In this document: positions 8,480 through 17,513 of the stretch, piece after piece
Numbering within the stretch: the first letter of the stretch is position 1
How the letters are laid out: the number at the start of each line of letters is the position of its first letter
Assembly: GCA_965249895.1 (NCBI GenBank)
Contig: CBDFNC010000004.1
Span: 62,001-126,000, forward strand
Origin: CBDFNC01 sp965249895
GTDB lineage: Bacteria; Pseudomonadota; Gammaproteobacteria; Enterobacterales; CBDFNC01
Direction of reading: 5' to 3'
Length of the DNA: 64,000 bases
Notes under the pieces: model-generated
Told to the model about the DNA's origin: nothing
Seen by the model: the letters and a program-made list of their open reading frames with translations, nothing else
Databases searched by the model: none
Position numbers and translations under genes: made by a program

Positions 8480-8706
8480 ATGAAGAAGATGAAGCGACTT
8501 GGCCAACGCACGAAGAGATCTTTGCGCAGGAGCTATCTGACGAAGCAGCCTTTGCCATTTATCAACTCCTGCAAACCTTCACCCAGCACTTTAAAGAGCA
8601 CTATTACGGCCATATTCGCCGCCACCTTGAAGAAGAGCGTAGCCAAGAGCAAGTAGAAAACAGCAGCGAAAACGGGATCCTCTGGGATGACGAACTTCCT
8701 TTTTAA
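8476..8706 (+). CDS. Small acidic protein of the Tn7-like element
   Basis: ATG at 8476 overlaps the ATPase stop codon by ATGA, so the two are translationally coupled; a GTG three codons upstream is less likely. The 76-residue product is strongly acidic (EEDEATWPTHEEIF, HLEEERSQEQVENSSE) with a central helical stretch (AIYQLLQTFTQHFKEHYYG). I recognise no family. Its fixed position after the ATPase suggests an accessory transposition factor, possibly in the place taken by TniQ-like proteins in related elements, but that is inference only. Confidence 0.6.
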   Translation: MNEEDEATWPTHEEIFAQELSDEAAFAIYQLLQTFTQHFKEHYYGHIRRHLEEERSQEQVENSSENGILWDDELPF

Positions 8707-8715
8707 ACACAAAAA

Positions 8716-8757
8716 TCCCGAATTAATGCAGGGAAAAGATGCCCCTGCTTCAGTTCG
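8716..8757. terminator. Nested hairpin after the transposon gene cluster
   Basis: Arms atcccgaa and ttcgggat enclose a second hairpin, gcaggg / ccctgc. It lies just after the small acidic gene and may be a transcription terminator or a structured end region of the transposon. A T-run is lacking. Confidence 0.45.
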
Positions 8758-8917
8758 GGATAAAGTAGGTTATCTGATGCTAAATAGTACCCGGCAGAAA
8801 ACTCACTTTTAAAGCACAACTTACCTATTGCTGATAAGTTGATTATTATTGGCTTGGGTTATTTATAACCAGAATGGTTATTTTTGCTTGGTTATTATAA
8901 GAAATTGTTATAACAAG

Positions 8918-10581
8918 GCGTTTTCAGGGGATGTTTTGCCTGGCTAGTCGTGGCCATATTGCTCATTCTTCGGGAAAACACGCCAGCGTCAGGCTGCTTT
9001 TTTGTATGGCCCTCGTTTTCGCTTTCTCTCCACATCTCGCACTAAAGCGCCCAGGCGGTGAATGTTTTTCGCTACAACCGCCAGCGCGCTGTAACGCTTG
9101 AAACCGGCTAAACCGTGGTCGCGACACGTATCCAGGCCATGCACTTCCAGACCGTTAATGGCCGCTTCAACAGCGGAGTGTTTTCTTTTTGTTTCGACAA
9201 ACTCGGGCGCGTACTCATGTGCTTGCTCTGCTTTCGACAGCCGGCCTTTCTTTGGCAGTACTGTTAGCGCCAGTCGCTGCTTGAGTTCCTCCTGGTTTTC
9301 CTTGCTATGAAAACCCTTATCGAAGCTGCATATGTTTAGGCCGGCATACCGGTTTTGACTTTCTTCGACCATAGCGACAGCAACCTTGTCATCCGTCTGC
9401 TTTTCCATTACCTGATGATGCAGAATAAAGCTGTCGCTGTCAGCCATGATACAGACTCGAAGCCCCAGCTCAACCGGTACGCCAGCCTTGCCTTTACAGA
9501 TCCATTCGGTGTGTGGCTGAAAGATTGAAAATACCTTTTCAGTGTGAGGGATCTTCTCTCCCTCCAAAATTCGTCTGCGGATCTGGTCGATTTGCCGGTT
9601 GACATGGTCAAGGTAACTATCCAGTTTCGCCAACGCCAAGTTGAACAAACCGTATTTATGGCGCAGTAGTTCACGGGTTTGCCGGGCGCGATCTTCGACC
9701 TTCTGAGCGGACTCGATTAAGGCCTGGTGAGCCTGTTGTACCCGCTCAAGCTGGCGCTGTTGCTTAGCCTCATCTTTCGAGGTGGAATGCTTGAGTTTCT
9801 GAGCCTTGCGATACAGCTTCTTAAACTGGCGGATATTGTAGCGATACTGCCGCCACAGGCTGTGGCCAAAGGGCTCACACAAGACGGCGCATTCTTCCAT
9901 GGTCTTTCTAACGGCATCAAATAACAGATTAATATCGGTGGGATAATGGACACGGGTTTCAACGACAAACGAATCACAGCGCCCGGTGATTGCGTCGTTT
10001 TCGTCCTTTTTTAGCAAGCGGTGGCCTGCCTTTACCACGCACTGGTTTATTCGGTCTAGCAACTCGGGAGTGAACAACATCAGGTTGTCTTTGATGCTCT
10101 GCAAGCTGAACTTTTTACCGTCGCACCAGTTACTCAACCCCAATATGGTGCGGATAGTACTGTGCTGGTTGGCCAGTTCGTGAATACGATCAAAATCGGC
10201 ATTCAGGCCGAGGCGCAACACCCCGAGCACCAGAATAGTCCACTGAGCCATACCGGGACGGCCGGTATCGGTGCTGGCGCTTTCACCATCCTCATTAATA
10301 GGGACGATCTCAGCGAGTATGGTGAATACCTCCTCGCGTAATTCCGGTGTGATATAAATGTGCTGAAGGCCAATGAGGAGCTTGGGAATATCATCACGGG
10401 ATTTGGGATCGAATTCAATGTTGGCAATGTTAGCTTCACTGAGTTTGAACTGAGGATTGAGCACTTCTCTCATAAGATTTCGCCGCCTGAAGTTTTTTGA
10501 AAAATGAAGGTGTAACCCCTGCAGGTCGAGACAAAGTATAGGAAAATCCTACAAGATCAGGCTATTACAGGCGAGTTTTCC
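8918..10581 (-). mobile_element. ISNCY-like insertion sequence, about 1.66 kb
   Basis: The 10-bp direct repeat ttataacaag at 8908-8917 and 10582-10591 brackets a single minus-strand transposase gene and is the probable target duplication. I could not find convincing terminal inverted repeats, so the exact borders may be off by a few bases. It sits inside the Tn7-like element, downstream of its genes and inside its right end. Confidence 0.65.
8989..10473 (-). CDS. ISNCY-type DDE transposase
   Basis: The 494-residue protein has an N-terminal helical region, a segment GRCDSFVVETRVHYPTDINL with a probable catalytic Asp/Glu, a long coiled-coil-like linker rich in Lys, Arg and Glu (about residues 220-285), then CSFDKGFHSKENQEEL and KRKHSAVEAAINGLEVHGL, which resemble the second Asp and the terminal Glu of IS1182/ISNCY-like enzymes. 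A basic tail (ERKRKRGPYKK) ends it. The frame is complete and the gene may be active. Confidence 0.8.
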   Translation of the reverse strand: MREVLNPQFKLSEANIANIEFDPKSRDDIPKLLIGLQHIYITPELREEVFTILAEIVPINEDGESASTDTGRPGMAQWTILVLGVLRLGLNADFDRIHELANQHSTIRTILGLSNWCDGKKFSLQSIKDNLMLFTPELLDRINQCVVKAGHRLLKKDENDAITGRCDSFVVETRVHYPTDINLLFDAVRKTMEECAVLCEPFGHSLWRQYRYNIRQFKKLYRKAQKLKHSTSKDEAKQQRQLERVQQAHQALIESAQKVEDRARQTRELLRHKYGLFNLALAKLDSYLDHVNRQIDQIRRRILEGEKIPHTEKVFSIFQPHTEWICKGKAGVPVELGLRVCIMADSDSFILHHQVMEKQTDDKVAVAMVEESQNRYAGLNICSFDKGFHSKENQEELKQRLALTVLPKKGRLSKAEQAHEYAPEFVETKRKHSAVEAAINGLEVHGLDTCRDHGLAGFKRYSALAVVAKNIHRLGALVRDVERKRKRGPYKKAA

Positions 10582-10716
10582 TTATAACAAGCGATCATAA
10601 GTTAGAAGTCGACATTCAACTTTACCGTATCATGTTGAATTTTATAGTGAATAACGTTTCCGTTCAGATACTAAATAGGTTGGGATGGATGGCCGAGCAG
10701 AGAGTGGGACGTAACA

Positions 10717-10927
10717 AGAAGCAACGTAGGCAAATTGTGCTAAGTCTGTATTGCTTTTCTCCAGTGCAAGATTGTTATCGACCAGTCTAGATAACAGCTC
10801 TCTTTCTTTTTCGATATTCGCGATATGAAAAACTAAGTTAGTTACTTTTCCGCCTAAGTCACGAACTACCGCCGCAGATAATAAGCCCCAAATTAAAGAC
10901 CCATCGGATTTTTTATATTGTTTTTCT
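10717..10927 (-). pseudogene. Histidine kinase fragment 2 (end of PAS domain and linker)
   Basis: On the minus strand the frame reads QYKKSDGSLIWGLLSAAVV then VTNLVFHIANIEKERELL, the typical end of a PAS domain, and ends in NTDLAQFAYVAS, the sequence just before an H-box. Bases 10717-10721 are the 5-bp duplication of the Tn7-like element and 10920-10927 (gtttttct) the 8-bp duplication of the next insertion sequence. Confidence 0.92.
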
Positions 10928-12663
10928 GGAACCCATCAAACCTGGGTAACAAATTGGAGGGAGAAATCTGAGGAAATAAGGTCTGCTATTTGAGATAATC
11001 ACTTCGCCAAAAACAACAACCAAAAAAGACAGAATGCCGATACTAAACCGAACACCACTTAGCTCCTCAGACAAACTCGATCTTCTCGCAAAGAGCGCCA
11101 TTTTACAAGCCCATGGTGATATCACCGCCTTATCCGATGAATTCGGTATATCCCGCAAGGCTGTCTATACCGCCCGTGGGGCTGCCCAGGCTGCCCAGGC
11201 TGCGTTCGATGCCCTCGTCAACGCGCAAAGTGAGCCGGATTGTATCGCGACGCTTGATGTGGATGTTCCACACCTGCGCCGCAGTATTGTTGCGTTAACC
11301 ATCACTGCACCCAATTCTATTCGCAGTATTGAGGCACTTATTCCTCTGCTGTATCCCGGCTGTAAAGTCAGCTACGGCTATATCCAAGGGGTCATTGTCG
11401 AGGCACAGAAAAATGCCGCCGATTTCAACCGAACGGTGCCATTATCCGCCATCCAGAGCGGAGCTGTGGATGAGATGTTCAGCCAGGGCGACCCTGTGCT
11501 GGCGGGTGTTGACCTGGATACCGGCTACCTGTTCTGCCTGTCTCACGAGCTACAGCGTGATGCTAAAACCTGGGCCAGAGTACTCCAACAGGCTGCTGCG
11601 CAGGGGATGGTGCCAAAACACATCATCAAAGACGGCGCCAAGGGGATAGCCGCAGGTGTCACAACGGTTTTCGAACAGGCACAGCAACGTGATGATATTT
11701 TTCATGCCCTGTATATCGCTGCCAAGGCGGTGCGCAGGGTTGAGCAACGTGCTTACTATTACATTGCCCAGGAAGAAAAGGCGTACCAGGCCATCAGCCC
11801 CGCCATAGCAGAAGACCCGCATGATACATTCGGTCAATGGTTACGTGCGGATAATCAATGCGATAAGGCTATAGAGCGGTATGAGCAGGCCGAGCGGGCA
11901 TTACATCTTCTTCATGCCGCCTTCAGCTGCGTTTGTCGAAGGACCGGCGAGCTAATGACGACCGAAATGGCTCAGACTAAGCTGGCCCAGGCCACCCTAT
12001 TACTGCGCAGGGCGGCACATAAGGAATGCAACAAGGCGGCGACCTACTTGGAAAACCGCTTGGATGGTCTCACTTTGGCCACCCAGGCGCTCCATGATAA
12101 GTTGCAAGGCTGTATTGCACGTTATTCTCAGCAGCCAGTTGAGCTGGCCTGCCGCTTCTTCGAGTGCCGACGTGAACTGGCAAAAGCCGGGAAGCACAAG
12201 CAACAGCGGCTTATTCAGGAAATGCTCGGCAGCTACCACCTGTTGACCACACAGTTGGATGAAACACGCTGTGAGCAGCTGATGCAAGAAGTGGAAATAT
12301 TGCTCAGCAAACGTCACCGCGCGTCCAGTGCCATTGAAGGCTTCAACGCCACCTTACGCACTTATCTGTATGCCAGAAAGGGCGTAAACCAACCGTTTCT
12401 TGAGTTATTTCGCGCCTGGTACAACCTGCGTGAAAAACGCTGGGGACGTCACAAAGGCCAGTCAGCCCATGAACTCTTGACGGGAGAAAAGGTGGCTGAT
12501 TGGTTAACGCTACTTGGTTTCCCACCGAGTAAACTCAGCCACTGATTTTAGCCTGGTAACAGGCAAGCCAAACTGACTATTTATTAATCTGATCCAGCAC
12601 TCGCTGAATTGGAGAGGAGCTATTGGTTTTGTGACCCTAAATGGGTGGAATTTGATCAGTCCC
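10928..12663 (+). mobile_element. Unclassified DDE insertion sequence, 1736 bp
   Basis: The ends read ggaacccatcaaacc (left) and, inward on the minus strand, gggactgatcaaatt (right), giving an imperfect inverted repeat around GATCAAA/CATCAAA. A perfect 8-bp target duplication gtttttct is at 10920-10927 and 12664-12671. One transposase gene fills it. It splits a PAS domain of the kinase. Confidence 0.9.
11034..12545 (+). CDS. DDE-type transposase, family not recognised
   Basis: The 503-residue protein begins with a helix-turn-helix (ALSDEFGISRKAVYTARGAA). Likely catalytic residues are an Asp in PVLAGVDLDTGYLF, an Asp in KHIIKDGAKGIAAGV and a Glu in RASSAIEGFNATLRTYLYARKG. The tail FLELFRAWYNLREKRWGRHKG is basic. 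The layout is that of an RNase H-fold transposase, but I cannot place it in a named family. The frame is complete, the flanking duplication perfect, and the element may be recent. Confidence 0.8.
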   Translation: MPILNRTPLSSSDKLDLLAKSAILQAHGDITALSDEFGISRKAVYTARGAAQAAQAAFDALVNAQSEPDCIATLDVDVPHLRRSIVALTITAPNSIRSIEALIPLLYPGCKVSYGYIQGVIVEAQKNAADFNRTVPLSAIQSGAVDEMFSQGDPVLAGVDLDTGYLFCLSHELQRDAKTWARVLQQAAAQGMVPKHIIKDGAKGIAAGVTTVFEQAQQRDDIFHALYIAAKAVRRVEQRAYYYIAQEEKAYQAISPAIAEDPHDTFGQWLRADNQCDKAIERYEQAERALHLLHAAFSCVCRRTGELMTTEMAQTKLAQATLLLRRAAHKECNKAATYLENRLDGLTLATQALHDKLQGCIARYSQQPVELACRFFECRRELAKAGKHKQQRLIQEMLGSYHLLTTQLDETRCEQLMQEVEILLSKRHRASSAIEGFNATLRTYLYARKGVNQPFLELFRAWYNLREKRWGRHKGQSAHELLTGEKVADWLTLLGFPPSKLSH

Positions 12664-14339
12664 GTTTTTCTTGATGGAGGACGTCGAGTTCACCTGCCAG
12701 CATTTCAGTGAAGGTCTCGCGCGCTATTTCAAGGTCACGAGTAGGCGTTAGTTTTATTGCTGGTAGTCCAATCATCTCATCACGACTAAACCCTAACCAA
12801 TGGCAAAGGGCTTCATTGACTTCAATAAATCGACCATCTGGATCTGTAATGGCAAATCCTGTTGATGAGGCATGGACCGCCGTATTTAATAACGCTTCTT
12901 TCTCTGCTAGAGCCTGCTCAGTTTGAATTTTTGCCGATAAGTCGCGCACTATCACGATAAAATAATCAACGCCGGACAAGCTCCCTAGGTTAGGGAGCCA
13001 ACTCAATAGTGATCTCATCACCGTCTTTCTTACTGGCTCTAATTACTTTCCGCTTACCTATCATCAACTCACCTGGATCAAGTATATTTTGCTCAAATAG
13101 ATCGCCTTTATTTTCCCCCCAGGAGTTAAACAAAATATCGATATTACGACCAATAATATCTTTGTCTCGATAACCAAATATTCGCTCGGCTGCGCCATTA
13201 AAGCTTTGTATCTGTCCTTGATTGTCTATGGTCAACAGGCCATCCATCATATGTTCAATGGTGGCATTTAGCTTGGCTTCACTATTTTGCAGGTCCTGTG
13301 TTATCTCGTTTGCTAAATGTATCGCACGCTTATTAGCAACTGACAGCGCCCAAAATAAAGCCAGTAGCATAGTGTCGATAATAATGCCGCCAATCAGAAT
13401 AACCGTGGGTTGATGGTTGGTCTGCTGTTGCCTGAATAGTAGGGTTGAGCTGAGTTCAAAGTTCCACTGTCTGCCATACATATCGACTTCAACGTATTTG
13501 GTAAATAACGGATTAGGATCATAGTCCTCTGATCCAAGATGAAACTCGTCGTACAGCTGGCTGCCTCCATCAGAAATGCTAAAATTCACCAGACGGTTTT
13601 TATTTTGCAGGGTGCCCAACATCAACTTTTCCATAATAAAAGGCGCATACACCACACCGATAAACTGCTGTTGTCGTTCGGCAACCGAAGGAGAAGCGCT
13701 CAAGCCATGGTAAAAGGGCGCGTAAAATAGGAACCCCGGAGTCTTTTTTGCATCCTGAACCAGAACAATAGGCCCGGTAATTTGCGCCGACCCTGTATCC
13801 CGCGCTTTTTTGGCGGCAGTAAAGCGATTGTTTTCATGCGCCATATCCAGCCCCACTGCTTTTCGGTTTGTACTTACCGGTTCTATATAAGTAATGGGCC
13901 AGAACTCTGGCTGTTGATGCGGTGGATGAATTTGATATTTGGGTCTTAATTGGCGTTCTTTGGCAAGGTAATCGGCGAGCTTTTCCGGCGGAACATAATA
14001 GATAACCCCAATACTATTGATGCCTGGGTACTTGTCTTCAATAGACAGTGCTGAGCTAAACGCTTTCCATTTGTTTACGTCGATATCATTGGACTGGGCT
14101 TGATGGGCTGCAACCCCGGACCATAATGCATCTTCATATTTCCCCATGCGTTCTTTAACGAGCTGAGTCAATTGACCAGCTTGAAAATCAAATTGCAGCT
14201 GGGATTTTTGATTTGCTTGATGGGATGTAACATACCAGGCGGTAAAGGTTAACATCAATGAGGAAACAACCACTAACCAGTGATACCAATGCAATCGTCC
14301 AGACTTATCTAGTGTACGTATATCATGCTTTATCATCAA
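12664..14339 (-). pseudogene. Histidine kinase fragment 1: CHASE sensor, PAS domains (CHASE-PAS-PAS-PAS kinase)
   Basis: ATG at 14339. An N-terminal membrane helix (WLVVVSSLMLTFTAWYV) leads into a ~240-residue periplasmic CHASE domain (YPGINSIGVIYYVPPEKL, GFLFYAPFYHG), then a second membrane helix (VILIGGIIIDTMLLALFWAL) and PAS domains (LNATIEHMMDGLLTID; TAVHASSTGFAITDPDGRF). A frameshift lies near 12995-13010 at the perfect hairpin gctccctaacctagggagc. The fragment ends at the 8-bp duplication of the insertion at 10928. Joined to fragments 2-4 with one copy of each duplication, the gene measures 2557 nt, or 852 codons plus one base, so this frameshift is the only net phase error. The protein would have sensed an extracellular ligand and signalled to the adjacent response regulator. 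Confidence 0.92.
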
Positions 14340-14818
14340 ACTAACCAGTTATTTTTAAGTTAACAATGTAAAAATAATTCTCATGATGATATCTTTATCA
14401 TTAACATAGTTGTTGACTTGGCATTACGCAATGTTCACTGATGAGCCGGGTGTCGGAGGGGGGAAAACTGGATGATCAATGCTAGATCCACAAGAACGCT
14501 GTGCAGATTGATAGTTGATACTATTTTGTTGACGGTAAAAACATCGTTTTCAGTTTATTTATAAAGAAAATAGGGCGTTAAATCATAACCTTAAACGTTA
14601 CCAACTACATTTAATTAGCTTGATGAGGAGTTCCCAAGTGACGCCATCTCATTGGCACAGTAAGATGCTGCGGTAGAAGCTTTTTTAATGAAGATGTTCA
14701 TGGTAAATGCGCTTGGATTATGAAAGGTTTAGCGCACGCTCCTTTTTATGTCGAAACAGCCATAACACTTAACAACAACTTTGCTATGAGTGAATTGAAA
14801 TCTATAGCCAGCCACTAA
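14340..14818. other. 479-bp gap between kinase and methyl-accepting protein
   Basis: No complete gene is visible. An open stretch of about 60 codons without a clear start ends at the TAA at 14816-14818 (contains CAWIMKGLAHAPFYVETAI, SELKSIAS) and may be the remnant of a lost gene on the plus strand. The AT-rich run at 14375-14410 (ctcatgatgatatctttatcatt) lies just upstream of the kinase start and vaguely resembles a Fur box. Confidence 0.4.
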
Positions 14819-15979
14819 TCAAAACAATTCGACTTCACCTGCTTCCATCGATTCTTGCTTCACTGGATTGTGACACGCTTTTATTGCTTTATTAGACTCC
14901 TGGAGGTAAAGTCCTGTCGATTTTTCATTCATTAAATTTTCGTCTTTTAATCCCGCGACCATATCCTGTATAATCTGTGTATGTTGGACTGAGACGTCTA
15001 ACGCCTGAGTTGCAATATCTTCAAATTGCAACGAGCGCACCGCATTACCCACGTTAATACCAAATTCATCTCCCAATGTGGACATTTCTTTTACTTTCGT
15101 TGCCAGCAGTTCGTTGGTTTGGTTGACGTGCATAAAAATATCATTTACTCGTTGCTTGGAGTTTAAACTGGCATTCATATCTGAGGCCGCCATTTCCCCA
15201 ACTGAATTTCTCACCATTGCTACAGAATCCTTTGCTTGATGTACCCCTTGCCTGATTTGTTGGTTTAATTCATTCGATTTTATCGATAACCTTCTTACTT
15301 CATCTGCCACAACTGCAAACCCGCGACCATAATCCCCGGCTCGCGCTGCTTCAATACTTGCATTTAAAGCAAGCAAGTTGGTTTGTGTGGATAATTCTTC
15401 AGTTTTGGCAATAAGTTGAAATACGTTATCTAGTTGTTTCACCATATCATCGAGCTTATAGGCAGTTTCGAGGCTTTTCTTACTGACGGTGACAAGCATA
15501 TCCACAAAGTCATCCAACAAATAGTTTGCCTCATCAGCAAAGGATTGCACCGTTGCGCTTCTTACTTCGTTTTCATCTTGTTGCAATGTGGAGTGTTGCG
15601 CGATATCCAACGCCATGGCTTCTTGACGACGTATCAGTTCATTCATATTAGTAAAACTTGCCGCCAGTGTGGCCACCGACTCCTGAAAGAGTATTTTGAC
15701 CCTCTCCATTTCTTTTTGTATCGATATGGCTTCATCATCAATATCCGCACCTATTTGTGCTAAAGGTAGGCGTTTTTCTTGATGCGCTTTCTCCGGGTAA
15801 GGTGTTTTAAGAGGCGGGTGACTAGAGCGGCCAGCAAAACCAATTAAAACGGTGAGGAGTAAAATACTTGCTTCAATAAACCAACGGTAAGGCATGGGAA
15901 GTTGAAACAATTCACTCACAGGCAAAATAACAGCCAATGTCATCAATAGCGGGTACATTGGATTTTTCATTTTTATCAT
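14819..15979 (-). CDS. Methyl-accepting chemotaxis-type protein with no periplasmic sensor domain
   Basis: The 386-residue protein has two closely spaced membrane helices (about residues 9-25 and 32-50) and then only cytoplasm, so it lacks the usual periplasmic ligand domain and HAMP. The signalling hairpin tip is clear (QTNLLALNASIEAARAGDYG then FAVVADEVRRLS). The C-terminus ends GEVELF, an acidic-VELF tail that I recall from other short gammaproteobacterial MCP-like proteins. Its ATG overlaps the stop of the upstream Hpt gene (ATGA), so the pair is one operon. It lies upstream of the broken CHASE kinase on the same strand and may have belonged to the same pathway, perhaps reporting membrane or intracellular state rather than driving flagella. 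Confidence 0.85.
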   Translation of the reverse strand: MIKMKNPMYPLLMTLAVILPVSELFQLPMPYRWFIEASILLLTVLIGFAGRSSHPPLKTPYPEKAHQEKRLPLAQIGADIDDEAISIQKEMERVKILFQESVATLAASFTNMNELIRRQEAMALDIAQHSTLQQDENEVRSATVQSFADEANYLLDDFVDMLVTVSKKSLETAYKLDDMVKQLDNVFQLIAKTEELSTQTNLLALNASIEAARAGDYGRGFAVVADEVRRLSIKSNELNQQIRQGVHQAKDSVAMVRNSVGEMAASDMNASLNSKQRVNDIFMHVNQTNELLATKVKEMSTLGDEFGINVGNAVRSLQFEDIATQALDVSVQHTQIIQDMVAGLKDENLMNEKSTGLYLQESNKAIKACHNPVKQESMEAGEVELF

Positions 15980-16317
15980 CGCGTAATCGCCTGCGTCACT
16001 TGATCCAGGTTGACTTTCATATGATCCAGCTGCTCAGTATCAACCACTTGCTCCCGCAGTTGCTTTGTGAGGATACCCGCAGACCTGGCAAGGTGAGTTG
16101 CCCCAATATTCAGTGCAATCCCCTTAATTGTATGGGAATACCTAGCAGCTTGTTCAATATCCCGGTCAACCCACAACAGCAAACCTTCCCATGCCGACTC
16201 CATCCCATCAATCGTTGCTAATATAAACTCCTCGAACTGCTCATCATCAAAGACCGATGTCAATATTGTATAAACATCGATATCCAGTACTTTTTTAATA
16301 TTTTCAATGTCACCCAT
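15976..16317 (-). CDS. Histidine phosphotransfer (Hpt) domain protein
   Basis: The 113-residue single-domain protein carries the Hpt signature SHTIKGIALNIGA, with the phosphorylated His followed by xxKG. Helices before and after fit the four-helix bundle. Start ATG at 16317. It overlaps the methyl-accepting protein gene by four bases. A free Hpt next to a kinase with stand-alone receivers suggests a multistep phosphorelay, with the Hpt passing phosphate between receivers. That link is inferred from position only. Confidence 0.88.
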   Translation of the reverse strand: MGDIENIKKVLDIDVYTILTSVFDDEQFEEFILATIDGMESAWEGLLLWVDRDIEQAARYSHTIKGIALNIGATHLARSAGILTKQLREQVVDTEQLDHMKVNLDQVTQAITR

Positions 16318-16652
16318 GTCACCTAAATCCTTATTGATACATAAGTGAATATAGTCAAGCTATTTAAACTTCGGCAATAAACTAGATGATTTAGCTGGGG
16401 GTAAGCTTTGTGTTCCCACAGGTAGGGGGATCGCGCCCTTTTCCCCAGTTATGCTGAGCACCGCATAATGGCTGTTATGTGGAGTTCTTGAATATGCTGA
16501 GTACTCTATCGAATGACCACAGTGAGTCTTGTAATATCAACCCATTAAGGTGGTTGCCACTAAGATTTTGACAGCATATTACTATCACCCTTCCCAAGAG
16601 CTGAACGTGGTTTATTCTGTTCCCGGGTTTCAGATTGTCGGCCAATTATGTG
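16318..16652. other. 335-bp gap, no gene seen
   Basis: It lies between the Hpt start and an IS6 element. It should contain the promoter of the Hpt-MCP operon near 16320-16380. The rest, including gggggtaagctttgtg and gtaggggga, looks like debris of mobile elements, but I cannot assign it. Confidence 0.4.
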
Positions 16653-17513
16653 GGTTCTGTCGCATCTTGGCCATTTGGCTTGAAAATACCTATGTTCAGA
16701 TACAGTTAGGCTGCTAAAAAATAAAACAGCTCCCACAGGGTCATTTCTCCGGCATTTTCCATCTGGCCTTTACGAAGCATTTGCCATAGTTCGACACCGG
16801 CTATAGTGGCTTTTTCCCCCGTCATGGATTTGAACCCGAGCGCAGTGCGCATCTTCCATTTTATTGCGCGGTGGCTCTGCTCCACGATGTTATTAAGGTA
16901 CTTCACCTGGAGCACTTCGATAAGGCAGCCCGCCATGCCAGCAAACCAACGTTGCCAGTTTAAGGTATTCAGGGCGGCGCAGTTACTCCCGCTTTTATCA
17001 ATCACCACCTTCTCAGGTAAGCCATGCTGGCCAATCGCCTTGTTAAAGAAGCGTCTGGCCGCGGCTTCATCCCGTTTTTCAGTCAACATGAAATCGATGG
17101 TATCACCGAATTTATCAACGCCGCGATACAGGTAAAACCACTGACCTTTCACTTTGATATATCGCCACGAGGCTGAAATGGCACGTTTCTTACCGCCACG
17201 GAAGACTTCCTCTAACTGAGGTGCATACTCCAACACCCAGCGATGGAGCGTAGCGTGATCAACCAGGACACCGCGCTCTTCCAGTCACTCTTCAATATCC
17301 CGGTAGCTGAGTTTGTACGCGACATACCAGCGAACTGCCATCAGGATAGTCTCGGATGGAAACTGTTTTTTGGCAAAGCAAAGCGCCATGATTGTCTCTT
17401 TGGTCGGGTGCTATTTCAGCCGGAGCTTATCTGGATATCATGAACATGTCTGTCAAAAATGGACTCGGTTTTCACTGTGCTAGTCTATTGACCGGTCAAG
17501 ATGCGACAGAACC
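16653..17513 (-). mobile_element. IS6-family insertion sequence, about 861 bp
   Basis: Terminal inverted repeats are ggttctgtcgcatcttg (16653-16669) and its complement ending at 17513, matching the length and GGnnCTGT start of IS6/IS26-type ends. I see no target duplication on the two sides, so the element probably took part in a deletion or replicative fusion. The right flank is immediately the truncated ISAs1 transposase. Confidence 0.88.
16706..17389 (-). pseudogene. IS6-family transposase, inactivated
   Basis: ATG at 17389 starts the frame MALCFAKKQFPSETI, and an in-frame TGA at 17285-17287 falls after LSYRDIEE. Beyond it the catalytic domain reads SASWRYIKVKGQWFYLYRGVDK, where family members have a WRMDETYIKVKGQW-like sequence, so the first catalytic Asp has been deleted. 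The later Asp (VVIDKSGSN) and Glu (NNIVEQSHRAIK) remain. Two independent lesions make this a clear pseudogene. Confidence 0.9.

Larger units (their letters stand above)
3794..10716 (+). mobile_element. Tn7/Tn5053-like transposon with TGT...ACA ends, carrying two nested insertion sequences
   Basis: The left end reads tgttacgtc. The right end, read inward on the minus strand, also reads tgttacgtc. A 5-bp target duplication agaag lies at 3789-3793 and 10717-10721. Ends of the form TGT/ACA with 5-bp duplication, together with a DDE integrase-type transposase and an AAA ATPase, are hallmarks of the Tn7/Tn5053/Tn552 group. Gene order is zinc-ribbon protein, DDE transposase, ATPase, small acidic protein. 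Without the nested elements at 6089-7791 and 8918-10581 and their duplications it would be about 3.5 kb. It interrupts the kinase exactly between FAYVAS and HDLRSPL. Confidence 0.85.

Noticed and set aside
11550..12525. Several minus-strand open frames within the insertion sequence at 10928-12663
   Set aside because: Shadows of the transposase on the plus strand, without motifs of their own.
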